From contig CAXIWQ010000425.1 of assembly GCA_964036275.1 (NCBI GenBank), positions 1 to 64,000 on the forward strand: DNA of 64,000 bases, given 5' to 3'. This document shows positions 52,401 to 59,203 of this stretch, piece after piece. The stretch is from Litoditis marina. Its lineage: Eukaryota > Nematoda > Chromadorea > Rhabditida > Rhabditidae. The translations under genes were made by a program, and so were the position numbers. The notes beneath the pieces are model-generated. The model worked only from the letters and a program-made list of their open reading frames with translations. It had not been told where the DNA came from and made no database searches. Positions within the stretch are counted from its first letter, which is position 1. Each line of letters begins with the position of its first letter.

Positions 52401-54084
52401 TATTTCCTTATACGAAACCTCTCGCGAAGCTTTCCAAGAAGCTTCCATGAATTTGCGCGATTTTGTTTCAAATGACAAAAGGTTCAATCAATTCCTCACC
52501 GAGAAAGGTTTTAAACCCCCTGAAAGTTTGAAAATGCTTGGTTTGTGTTGGAATACCACCACCGACATTTTGAGTCTGACATTACCACTTTTCGATGAAA
52601 CAAAACCCATCACAAAAAGATCAATCCTACAATTTCTCGCGTCAGTATATGATCCTCTAGGTATGATTTCTCCTATTATGGTTCGGCCAAAACAATTCCT
52701 TCAAACCCTCTGGAAAGAAAAACTATCCTGGGACGATGTATTACCACCCAATCTTGCACACGAGTGGCATTGTCTCATAGAAACATGGAAAGGACAGACA
52801 TTTGAATTTCCGCGCCATGTTCCTATAACGGCAAAAACAGTTGATTTGCATATCTTTGTAGACGCCTCCGCGTTGGCATACGGTACTGTAGCATATATAC
52901 GAGCATTTGACGAAACTAATTCGGTCTACCATTGCTATCCTATATTTTCTAAACATCGCTTAGCTCCAATTAATAAGGTTTCGATTCCTCGCCTTGAACT
53001 AATGGCCCTACTAGTCGGAAAAAGAGTATCTTTGTTCCTGAAAGAACAACTTGAACATTCTATAGATCGCACTGTCATTTGGTCTGATTCATCCTGTGCA
53101 CTGTCCTGGTTAGAGAGTTGTAAACCTCTCGAAACTTTTGTGAAAAACCGTGTCACAGAAATCAAAGATGTGGATAAATTCACTAGTTTTAGACATGTTC
53201 CTACACTTGACAACCCTGCTGATATTATAAGTCGTGGTATTTGTCCTTCTGATTTTTCCGTTTCTTCTCTATGGAAAAACGGCCCAGTTTGGTTGTCTCA
53301 ATCTGAGGTTGTTTGGCCTGGTTTACCTAATCACAACCTCACTCCAGGTATGTCTCGCGAACTAAACCCTCCTGTTCCTGAGGATACATCCTCTTCTGAG
53401 GAATATGTTTCTTCCTCCGAAGAGGAAGAAATCGACAATTCTGTCTTGCATCCACCCAGAACGGAAGAAGACGACGATAGAGAGGACGAATTCCGCATGA
53501 ATCAAGAGGAAAACAACCACGAAGATAACCGGAACAATTTGGTCAGTTCTTATTTATCATCTCCTAAATTTGCTCCACAATGTTCATTTCTCCACCCTGA
53601 GAAACACAGTTCCTTCGTTACCCTCCAAAATGTTTGTTGGTATGTACTACTATTCCTTTCCCATATAAAACCTGATTTTACTTCAGTTTTATTGAAGAAG
53701 TTTGCAACGTTAGCTAAAGTTCATAAGTCCGAAAGTAAGAAATTCACGTCTTTATTCCTTTTTTCCGTATCACAAAAAAGATATCCACCCACAAAAACAG
53801 AAATTGCCGATCTACGACTACAAGTCGACGAGTACGGTATCTGGCGCTCTCACAGTCGTATTTCTAACTCATCTGCTCCTTTCGAAGAAAAATATCCTAT
53901 ATTTTTGAGTCGATTTTGTGCAATTACGCGACTATTCATTCTTCACGTACATAATGAGTTGGCGCATTCTGGTGTCAATACTACTCTATCTAACCTACGC
54001 AAACTTTTGGATACCAAAAGGCCGAGTAACGATAAAATCTTCCATTCACAACTCTTGTATGAAATGCAGAAAAACGTTAGCTAA
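49369..54084 (+). CDS. Gag-Pol polyprotein (to integrase N-terminus)
   Basis: An open frame of 1571 codons with gag and pol in one frame, as usual in BEL/Pao. In order: a Gag helical region (about 20-115); an acidic/Ser-Thr linker; a DUF1759-like Pao Gag domain (about 168-320, with the FSGSITKWSSFWETF segment); three zinc knuckles (C411-C474); an aspartic protease with D584-S-G and ILIGSD at 684-689; reverse transcriptase with the first catalytic Asp in DVEKAF (D919) and YVDN at 997-1000; Pao-type RNase H with D1165, E1210 and D1240; a Ser/Glu/Asp-rich linker (about 1338-1391); and the start of integrase with the zinc histidines H1528 and H1533. The frame ends at TAA 54082 shortly after integrase switches to another frame near 54001-54010. 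The start at 49369 is the first in-frame AUG, but the true start may be 49314. Confidence 0.9.
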   Translation: MLKNTKKELPKLSAPSDGLETDTLTSHLKILRKFQKQLESASESLESLHDKWISFITSLSNANDRAAETKIYEDFIKSHGDYTTTLDSTKEFLDDIFSLITQLEEDISSRTDEDMDENDADDVNDNPPSTGTAPSQSGNDLASNRTTSTGTPRPTCPPAPLSTLAHLPPITIPNFSGSITKWSSFWETFSSMIDSQSLPDCIKFYHLKGHLRGDAARLVAGLPVDSTNYPVALSILREAYGNNEVICHQLRSKLINFRSIGKTSTDLLKSYHYISQVFRQLTALGDNPDTTSNAQILESRFPRYVMTKVLTHFAGKKITAKPLLEEIGKVLEQSAAIDRIYVDNSQTSRPNSQSNNATSYGQRFSHANMSSPHNNNGNNSSQRNNDVFPSSTFAAAGSVPQANPQRLRNVCAYCPVSFDHQSFNCPNYSSPQSRKKRAIELHLCFNCLGKHSSKDCKSKRTCSNCKEKHHTSLCLNPTSRNSQPSASTMSRRPPHDNNQKRLSQPPLYHTNTVYSTDFVPNETSNVHFDNPVQNYSPPTETEKTQAVLFSQNYPKDDVLMMCTSVIVTHPTNPDIRETVTAFIDSGSTRSYITSDLAFSLNLPSHGTEKLQIDTFAQTESTILETKRHPLRIILKDSSQLNLSVTSVEKLTTAMKVVPIRESDKQLLLYNKFIPIPSEKVEPSILIGSDYLWELLDGYSYTTLPSGFRLLDTKVGPMLTGKGRLQHAEHILQCITTPALTDQTMQDMLEKFWNLETLGITDSPHSSDDEEAMKLFSKTICKVDDRYQAKWPWKYSNPELPTNRALCTSRLHSVFKRLSATPELMEKYNKIIEEQLKLGIIEPVDENATPDSPILHYLAHHPVITPQKTTTKVRIVYDASAKTKNSLSLNDCLYRGPVLLPDLCGVLLRFRLAPIAIISDVEKAFLQINLARPDREVTRFLWLKDTTRPPSAQNTITYRFARVPFGVISSPFLLAATIQHHLSSNNNPLYHDIWKNLYVDNSLLSANTTEEAISLYETSREAFQEASMNLRDFVSNDKRFNQFLTEKGFKPPESLKMLGLCWNTTTDILSLTLPLFDETKPITKRSILQFLASVYDPLGMISPIMVRPKQFLQTLWKEKLSWDDVLPPNLAHEWHCLIETWKGQTFEFPRHVPITAKTVDLHIFVDASALAYGTVAYIRAFDETNSVYHCYPIFSKHRLAPINKVSIPRLELMALLVGKRVSLFLKEQLEHSIDRTVIWSDSSCALSWLESCKPLETFVKNRVTEIKDVDKFTSFRHVPTLDNPADIISRGICPSDFSVSSLWKNGPVWLSQSEVVWPGLPNHNLTPGMSRELNPPVPEDTSSSEEYVSSSEEEEIDNSVLHPPRTEEDDDREDEFRMNQEENNHEDNRNNLVSSYLSSPKFAPQCSFLHPEKHSSFVTLQNVCWYVLLFLSHIKPDFTSVLLKKFATLAKVHKSESKKFTSLFLFSVSQKRYPPTKTEIADLRLQVDEYGIWRSHSRISNSSAPFEEKYPIFLSRFCAITRLFILHVHNELAHSGVNTTLSNLRKLLDTKRPSNDKIFHSQLLYEMQKNVS

Positions 54085-57000
54085 ACCATTCCTTTTACCT
54101 CCAATTCCTTCACTTCCTGTTTCACGAGTTCGTGAATCTCCTCCTTTTACCCACGTAGGGGTAGATTATATGGGTCCTATTAACTTCCGTTCAACTACAA
54201 ATTCAATTGAAAAATCTTGGATTTGCCTATTTACATGCCTTTCCACTCGCGCTATACACTGCGACGTAACTACCTCGCTGAGCTCTATCTCTTTCATTCA
54301 CGTTTTACGACGATTTATCTCTCGTAGAGGTTTACCACAAACCATTCTCTCCGACAACGGCTCCCAATTCAAACTTTCTGCAAAAGTCCTTGCTCTCGAT
54401 GATCTTATTGATTTCTGCTCTAATCAAAATATCACCTGGAAATTCATAACAGAACTTGCACCATGGCAAGGAGGTGTTTATGAAAGAATGGTTGGGGTTT
54501 TCAAACAAAGTTATAAAAGAGCAGTCGGTAAACGGTTACTTACTTTTGAAGAGCTGGTAACAACTACGTACGAAATCGAAACTGTCGTTAACTCACGTCC
54601 TTTGACATTTACTGGTAATGATATCTCAGCACCAACATTACGTCCTATTGATTTTCTTACACCGGGAAAACAATGCAACGCTACTCCAACTTTAATTGTC
54701 AATCCTGACAATGATGAAGAGTACACACCAAATATTTCTTCCCAAGATTCCCTCAAAAAACTATGGGCACAATCTCAAAAAGTTTCAAATTCTTTTTGGG
54801 AAATTTGGAGAAATGATTATTTGAATAACCTACGTGAAATCTACCAAACTACACACGCTCACGGTAGATCAAATAACATGAGATGTCCTACTCTTGGTGA
54901 AGTTGTCATCGTCAAAGATGATGCTATTCCACGCGCACATTGGAAAATTGCCAGAGTTCATTCACTTCCTGAGGGCGAACATCCAAAATCAGCAAAAGTT
55001 ATTCTTCCCAATGGTTCCATTCTCAACAGAGCAATTAACTTCTTGTTTCCTTTAGAAATTTCTTCTACCAACCTCAAAAATCCTAAACAATCTAATAAAA
55101 ATGTTCCCATTCCTACTGTTCCTCTTCGCAGAAGTTCTCGATTGAACGCGAACAAAGCTATTATTTACTTCATTATGATTCTATCTCTCATTTCCAACTG
55201 TGCCGCAAACGAATGCAAAGACTATGAAGTACTTGAAAATGACCTGTACTACCTTGAAGAGTGTGGAAGTTCCGCGGTCTCTGTTTGGAAAGTTCCACCT
55301 AATAATACATTTTGTTGGCAAACTATTTCCTGTAATACAACTGGATACGTTCGCAGAAAATCTACCGGACTACGTCTTTATCATTGTGGCTTACCTTGTC
55401 TATGTCCAAAATGGGCAACTCGTTGCAGTTATTACAATGGTAGTCTAATTTCCTCATCTTCTACTAGACACCATTCTTCTCTCCTCTCTAAGATGACTCC
55501 TATTTTTTGTTCCCAACTGGGTGACACCTCTTTGTGTAGTTCCAGCCTAACTACAAAGTTTTTCTACCAAGTTCAACTTTACGACAATTCTTTGCATCTC
55601 TTGAACGATGTAAGCATCTCAATAACTGATATCAACGATAATGATCCTCCCATTTGCCTAGGTGATGGTGAAACTGTTAGTGGAACGCCTCGTTATTGTT
55701 CACAATTTCCTTGTGTGAACCATTCCTTGAAATTCTGTTTTTTCAAACAACATCCTATTATGTATTTAATGATAAAAAATGACACTATTCCTATCAAAGC
55801 TTGGGGAAGGGTAGATGTATCCTATAATGATTTTGCAAAGAATCATTTCACGTGTACTAATTGCTCGTTTGTTTGTACTTCCGAAGGTTTTATCAGTATT
55901 CGACGACCTAACGAAAGCCTTGTAATTGAAGTTTGTTTCTCTACTCACAATGACGATAGTAGTTGCACTATTTTGGAAAATTCAATCAATAATGTTCAAC
56001 TCCCTATCCCACTTCCTTTCCAACCATTTTCCCACGTCGTATCTTTGAAATACTGGAAACATGGTATTCTCATTTTCAACCATACCAAACTATGCCCACC
56101 AATCGATATATGCACAACAATACATTGTACCTATTGTATTGAGTTTGTTTTCAATTTTTTCCAATGTAACTCTCCAACTTCTCTCATCTCAAACTTACTT
56201 GGTGGCTGGATTATCCTAGTAGCTATTTTTTTCATTTTACAAGTGCTCCTACACATAGTACAGTTTTTTACATGTTTGCGAATCCTGTTCCATATCATCT
56301 CTTTCATAGTTCGTCTTTTCCTACAGTTACCTCTCCAATTTTACATATGGGTGAAAAGACGCTCAACTCCAACAGTAAATAGAGTAGTAAAACGGAGGCG
56401 ACTCCTTCTTTCTCACCAAACAATACTTATTTTAGCTCTGTGCCCGTTTACTCATCAATGTACAACAGTTTCCTCGATTTCAGCAGACAGTAACAACTGC
56501 AAAATTGGAAAAAATGATGAAATTTCGTGCTCATATCATTTAGCAACTGTAATTTCTATTGTCCCCAATGGTCAAACTGTATGTATGTCTTTACTCAACG
56601 AACAAGAAAAAGTAATTGGCTCCTTAGAATTTGTTCTCTCGCCTATCCAATTGTTATGTAAGTATAAAAGCAAATACTACACTAGAGATCATAGCTTCAT
56701 TTCTCCTTCCATCAAACGATGCCCTTTAATGGGTTCCTGTACTAGTGATTTTTGTGATAAGATGCAATCTCATCAAAAAATTCCTGAATTTTCTGACAAA
56801 GAAAATAAATCTCCTGGATTTTCCTACTGTATGGAATCATGTGGTTGCGCAGCCTGCGGATGTTTCATTTGTTCTAGTGCATGTCTTTTTTATAAAGTCA
56901 TAGCCACTCCTACCTCCGACTACGTTTATGATGTATTCTCATGTCCCTCTTTTACCACAACTATTCCAGTTTTTGCTCGACTACTGATCAATGGCAAAAA

Positions 57001-58096
57001 GCCAATTTCCAAAAATTTCACTCTGTATCCAGCAACCGAACATAAATGGAATGACATTTCTTTGACAGTCGTTTCGTCATCACTTCCTGTTTTACCAATT
57101 TTAGGTAAAAATTATCTCCACCATCTGAAAAGTTCTCAAATTAGAATTATCGATTCCTCACCACCCGGTCAACCTCAAGCGGGAATGATCGGACAATTGC
57201 AATGTTCCACTCTAAGCAAAGCTCAAACGATGGATTGCACGTTTGATCCTAACTCCTGCACGTGTCACTCTGCTGGCAACAAAGTTAATTGTCAATGTCA
57301 TAATTTAGATCATTCCTCCCTTTTCGATGAAACAGAAAACACTCTTCCTGTTTCCATTGGTAGCGCTACGTTACGTGTTCACCCTAAACATTCAGTGATT
57401 GCTGAAATTCAATCCTCTTCCTCACTCCAATTACAAATTTCCATCACCAACCTGAAAGCAGTAGCAAAATCATATGACAGTTCTTGCACTTTGACACACT
57501 CTATTTTCAAAGGTTGCTACAATTGTAATACAGGCGCGAGAGGAATTTTGAACTGCTCAACCGATTTCGGTTCAATTTTTGCTGATGTACGGTGTGATAA
57601 ACAGCGCTTTACTATTCCATGCAAAACCAATGGGTCTACTTCTGAAATTCAAATTCATTCCGAAATTCCTGATTTGAATGTCCTCTGCACTCTTTCCTGC
57701 CCAAAATCTAATGTTTCATTCTACGCTACCGGCACTTTACAATATATTCCTACAGAACAAATTGGAATTTATGACAAGGCCAATTCTAATTTCTCTCATA
57801 TACTAAACGGTATTGGTAGTTCTCCTCTAATAGATTTGTTTACATCTTTTTCAATAACTAGTTTATTCACAAGCTATTGGTCCTTTCTTCGTACACTTTT
57901 CCTAATTTGTTTAGCTCTAGTTGCACTTTGGAGTGCTCTCCTTTTGAGATATTATCTTCAATTTCTACGACCCTTCCATTCAATATCCTTTTTCACTCAC
58001 ACCTCCCCGTCTCCTTTTACTACAACATTCACATCTAGATCCTCCAGAACACGTCATCCTCTTTCCAAAAGAAAAGGACAACGCAAAACGTTGTGA
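53918..58096 (+). CDS. Pol C-terminus (integrase) fused in frame to envelope
   Basis: An open frame of 1392 codons overlapping the end of Gag-Pol in the next frame. It has no ATG at its start (53918 is GTG), and meaningful integrase sequence begins with FWIPKGR at 54005. Integrase parts, by frame residue: zinc cysteines C47 and C50; catalytic D83 (VDYMGP), D146 (SDNGSQF) and E189 (GGVYERMV); and a C-terminal Pao domain (DUF5641-like, about 275-390, with GEVVIVKDD). No stop separates integrase from envelope, which begins near residue 420. The break lies between the zinc-binding His and Cys pairs. BEL/Pao elements normally read through here without a frame change, so a mutation or sequencing error is more likely than programmed frameshifting. 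Confidence 0.85.
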   Translation: MQLRDYSFFTYIMSWRILVSILLYLTYANFWIPKGRVTIKSSIHNSCMKCRKTLAKPFLLPPIPSLPVSRVRESPPFTHVGVDYMGPINFRSTTNSIEKSWICLFTCLSTRAIHCDVTTSLSSISFIHVLRRFISRRGLPQTILSDNGSQFKLSAKVLALDDLIDFCSNQNITWKFITELAPWQGGVYERMVGVFKQSYKRAVGKRLLTFEELVTTTYEIETVVNSRPLTFTGNDISAPTLRPIDFLTPGKQCNATPTLIVNPDNDEEYTPNISSQDSLKKLWAQSQKVSNSFWEIWRNDYLNNLREIYQTTHAHGRSNNMRCPTLGEVVIVKDDAIPRAHWKIARVHSLPEGEHPKSAKVILPNGSILNRAINFLFPLEISSTNLKNPKQSNKNVPIPTVPLRRSSRLNANKAIIYFIMILSLISNCAANECKDYEVLENDLYYLEECGSSAVSVWKVPPNNTFCWQTISCNTTGYVRRKSTGLRLYHCGLPCLCPKWATRCSYYNGSLISSSSTRHHSSLLSKMTPIFCSQLGDTSLCSSSLTTKFFYQVQLYDNSLHLLNDVSISITDINDNDPPICLGDGETVSGTPRYCSQFPCVNHSLKFCFFKQHPIMYLMIKNDTIPIKAWGRVDVSYNDFAKNHFTCTNCSFVCTSEGFISIRRPNESLVIEVCFSTHNDDSSCTILENSINNVQLPIPLPFQPFSHVVSLKYWKHGILIFNHTKLCPPIDICTTIHCTYCIEFVFNFFQCNSPTSLISNLLGGWIILVAIFFILQVLLHIVQFFTCLRILFHIISFIVRLFLQLPLQFYIWVKRRSTPTVNRVVKRRRLLLSHQTILILALCPFTHQCTTVSSISADSNNCKIGKNDEISCSYHLATVISIVPNGQTVCMSLLNEQEKVIGSLEFVLSPIQLLCKYKSKYYTRDHSFISPSIKRCPLMGSCTSDFCDKMQSHQKIPEFSDKENKSPGFSYCMESCGCAACGCFICSSACLFYKVIATPTSDYVYDVFSCPSFTTTIPVFARLLINGKKPISKNFTLYPATEHKWNDISLTVVSSSLPVLPILGKNYLHHLKSSQIRIIDSSPPGQPQAGMIGQLQCSTLSKAQTMDCTFDPNSCTCHSAGNKVNCQCHNLDHSSLFDETENTLPVSIGSATLRVHPKHSVIAEIQSSSSLQLQISITNLKAVAKSYDSSCTLTHSIFKGCYNCNTGARGILNCSTDFGSIFADVRCDKQRFTIPCKTNGSTSEIQIHSEIPDLNVLCTLSCPKSNVSFYATGTLQYIPTEQIGIYDKANSNFSHILNGIGSSPLIDLFTSFSITSLFTSYWSFLRTLFLICLALVALWSALLLRYYLQFLRPFHSISFFTHTSPSPFTTTFTSRSSRTRHPLSKRKGQRKTL
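55053..55055 (+). promoter_or_regulatory. Weaker candidate acceptor before env
   Basis: GTTTCCTTTAG ends at 55055 and is a second possible acceptor upstream of the env AUG. The site at 55131 has the better position. Confidence 0.3.
55119..55131 (+). promoter_or_regulatory. Candidate splice acceptor for env
   Basis: TTCCTCTTCGCAG ends at 55131, with a pyrimidine-rich approach. The first AUG after it (55175) opens the env signal peptide in frame with the long env frame. Confidence 0.45.
55175..58096 (+). CDS. Envelope glycoprotein, phlebovirus Gc-like second half
   Basis: About 973 residues from the AUG at 55175. A hydrophobic start (MILSLISNCAA) looks like a signal peptide. The first half is Cys-rich with N-X-S/T sites and contains ISITDINDNDP (55616-55648). 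It ends in two adjacent hydrophobic stretches (frame residues about 760-812), followed by KRRR (825-828) and another hydrophobic segment that may be a second signal peptide. The second half (about 845-1315) resembles class II fusion glycoproteins of phlebovirus Gc type: a Cys/Gly-rich CGCFICSSACLFYK segment at about 981-994, where the fusion loop is expected, and GCYNCNTGARG at 1199. A transmembrane helix (about 1318-1348) and a basic tail follow. Gc-like env in Cer elements is established; the assignment here is by motif. It could be made from a spliced message or as a Pol-Env fusion. Confidence 0.8.
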   Translation: MILSLISNCAANECKDYEVLENDLYYLEECGSSAVSVWKVPPNNTFCWQTISCNTTGYVRRKSTGLRLYHCGLPCLCPKWATRCSYYNGSLISSSSTRHHSSLLSKMTPIFCSQLGDTSLCSSSLTTKFFYQVQLYDNSLHLLNDVSISITDINDNDPPICLGDGETVSGTPRYCSQFPCVNHSLKFCFFKQHPIMYLMIKNDTIPIKAWGRVDVSYNDFAKNHFTCTNCSFVCTSEGFISIRRPNESLVIEVCFSTHNDDSSCTILENSINNVQLPIPLPFQPFSHVVSLKYWKHGILIFNHTKLCPPIDICTTIHCTYCIEFVFNFFQCNSPTSLISNLLGGWIILVAIFFILQVLLHIVQFFTCLRILFHIISFIVRLFLQLPLQFYIWVKRRSTPTVNRVVKRRRLLLSHQTILILALCPFTHQCTTVSSISADSNNCKIGKNDEISCSYHLATVISIVPNGQTVCMSLLNEQEKVIGSLEFVLSPIQLLCKYKSKYYTRDHSFISPSIKRCPLMGSCTSDFCDKMQSHQKIPEFSDKENKSPGFSYCMESCGCAACGCFICSSACLFYKVIATPTSDYVYDVFSCPSFTTTIPVFARLLINGKKPISKNFTLYPATEHKWNDISLTVVSSSLPVLPILGKNYLHHLKSSQIRIIDSSPPGQPQAGMIGQLQCSTLSKAQTMDCTFDPNSCTCHSAGNKVNCQCHNLDHSSLFDETENTLPVSIGSATLRVHPKHSVIAEIQSSSSLQLQISITNLKAVAKSYDSSCTLTHSIFKGCYNCNTGARGILNCSTDFGSIFADVRCDKQRFTIPCKTNGSTSEIQIHSEIPDLNVLCTLSCPKSNVSFYATGTLQYIPTEQIGIYDKANSNFSHILNGIGSSPLIDLFTSFSITSLFTSYWSFLRTLFLICLALVALWSALLLRYYLQFLRPFHSISFFTHTSPSPFTTTFTSRSSRTRHPLSKRKGQRKTL

Positions 58097-58182
58097 TTGT
58101 ACAAATACAATACCTATACCATACCCAAAAATTATATATGTTTACTAATTTCTTTCTTCCCTTTCCTACTTTCCTATAAGAA

Positions 58183-58195
58183 TGTAATTTTTCAG
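58183..58195 (+). promoter_or_regulatory. Strong splice acceptor downstream of env
   Basis: TGTAATTTTTCAG ends at 58195 and is a near-perfect nematode acceptor. It lies 99 bases after the env stop and leads in phase into the small frame ending at 58435. Confidence 0.65.
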
Positions 58196-58231
58196 CATCC
58201 TCTGCCTACGTGGTTGTATCCGTGGCAGGAC

Positions 58232-58435
58232 ATGCCAGTAGATGTCCCAGCCTCCTTTCGACGGAACTGGCGCTCCTGGCTCACGGACGATCAAATCGTG
58301 TATGCACAAGAACACTTTGGTGTTGGTCACCCCCGTTTACTACACGTCCTGCATTGGATGGCATACCGAGAGCTCTGCAAGGCCTACGATATCCTGAACG
58401 TAGCCGGGAATTTCAGATTGCTCGATATCGAGTGA
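58232..58435 (+). CDS. Small accessory open frame 1, unknown function
   Basis: The first AUG after the acceptor at 58195 opens 67 codons to TGA. The same frame is open from the acceptor itself, adding 12 codons (from HPLPTWLYPWQ) if spliced to a coding exon. The peptide is rich in Trp, Tyr, His and Arg (RRNWRSWLTDDQ, HVLHWMAYRELCKAY) and has no signal peptide, membrane segment or cysteine pattern. I do not recognise a family. The base composition is more GC-rich than the surrounding element, which supports a coding exon. It could also be part of a longer spliced product. Confidence 0.5.
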   Translation: MPVDVPASFRRNWRSWLTDDQIVYAQEHFGVGHPRLLHVLHWMAYRELCKAYDILNVAGNFRLLDIE

Positions 58436-58563
58436 TTTTTTTGTTACTTCTGTTTACAAAAATAAACAGTTGTTGTTACTTCCTTCACATTTAAAACCGA
58501 GTTGCTATCTCATGCATACTTATATCTTTTTTCCTTCTAATTTCTTGATGATTTTGGTTTTTA

Positions 58564-58576
58564 ATTCTATTTCCAG
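58564..58576 (+). promoter_or_regulatory. Splice acceptor abutting an ATG
   Basis: ATTCTATTTCCAG ends at 58576 and the next three bases are the ATG of accessory frame 2. A T-rich tract covers the preceding 60 bases. The exact abutment makes a spliced message for this frame likely. Confidence 0.65.
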
Positions 58577-59131
58577 ATGTTAGACGAAGAGACCATCGAT
58601 TTAGACTACTCTCTCACTCCCCCTCCTTACGAAGATGACTACTCTCTTTCTTCCACTCCTCACGATGATGGCAACGATTCTCCTACTGATTCGCATGAAA
58701 TCAAGTGTTCCTCTGTATCTTCCTCTCAGACCCGCATGACTAGTGGTCAGAGTTCTGTGTTCACTCCCCCACTTGAAGACCAACTGCTTCTTCAACGGTA
58801 TCAGTGGACATCACCTACTCGTTCCTTGTCTAATACACACGCTTCGGCTGTCACTAGAACGTTTGTCCCAACTAACAACTCTCACAACATTTCAAAGGTT
58901 GCCACTGCACCTCGCCCCAAGAACAACAAATGTAGTCTTTGTGGTAGAGTTGAGAAAACCTTTTCCTGCTCTGTTTTCACGACCCCGCTTGCCAAAAAGA
59001 TAGTCCTGACAGCTAAAAATTTATGTCCTGCTTGTTTTAGCAAGCACAGTCCTACTAACATTTGTCGTAAACAGCACATGAAATGTCATCGGTGTGGCAA
59101 GAAAGGTCATCACGTGGCCGTTTGTGTCTAA
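58577..59131 (+). CDS. Accessory protein with nucleocapsid-like zinc fingers and PPPY
   Basis: 184 codons, AUG directly after a splice acceptor. The N-terminus is acidic (LDEETIDLDY) with PPPY at residues 15-18, a WW-domain-binding motif of the late-domain type used in virus budding. The middle is Ser/Thr-rich and probably disordered. The C-terminal third is Cys/His-rich: C119-X2-C122, C131, C150-X2-C153-X3-H157-X5-C163, and a canonical CCHC knuckle C170-X2-C173-X4-H178-X4-C183. The same order occurs in this element's Gag at residues 411-474, including a Lys/Arg pair between the first and second fingers and a double His in the last. A nucleic-acid-binding protein derived from Gag nucleocapsid is the simplest reading. 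The function is unknown. Confidence 0.75.
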   Translation: MLDEETIDLDYSLTPPPYEDDYSLSSTPHDDGNDSPTDSHEIKCSSVSSSQTRMTSGQSSVFTPPLEDQLLLQRYQWTSPTRSLSNTHASAVTRTFVPTNNSHNISKVATAPRPKNNKCSLCGRVEKTFSCSVFTTPLAKKIVLTAKNLCPACFSKHSPTNICRKQHMKCHRCGKKGHHVAVCV

Positions 59132-59147
59132 CCTTTTTCCTTTTCTT

Positions 59148-59203
59148 GGGAGGGCTCTATTGAGCAAAATTTTGTATTTTAACAACTTTTTGGTTTTCGG
59201 GAG
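59148..59203 (+). promoter_or_regulatory. Candidate polypurine tract region
   Basis: Only short purine runs precede the 3' LTR: GGGAG (59199-59203) directly at the boundary after a T-rich stretch, and GGGAGGG (59148-59154) farther upstream. Either may prime plus-strand synthesis. Neither is a long classical tract. Confidence 0.4.

Noticed and set aside
53995..54015. Programmed frameshift between pol segments
   Set aside because: It falls inside the integrase zinc domain rather than between proteins, and BEL/Pao elements do not normally shift here. Kept only as a secondary explanation.
55175..58096. Herpesvirus-gB-like envelope as reported for some nematode elements
   Set aside because: The Cys-rich second half with the CFICSSACLFYK and GCYNC segments fits the Gc type better.
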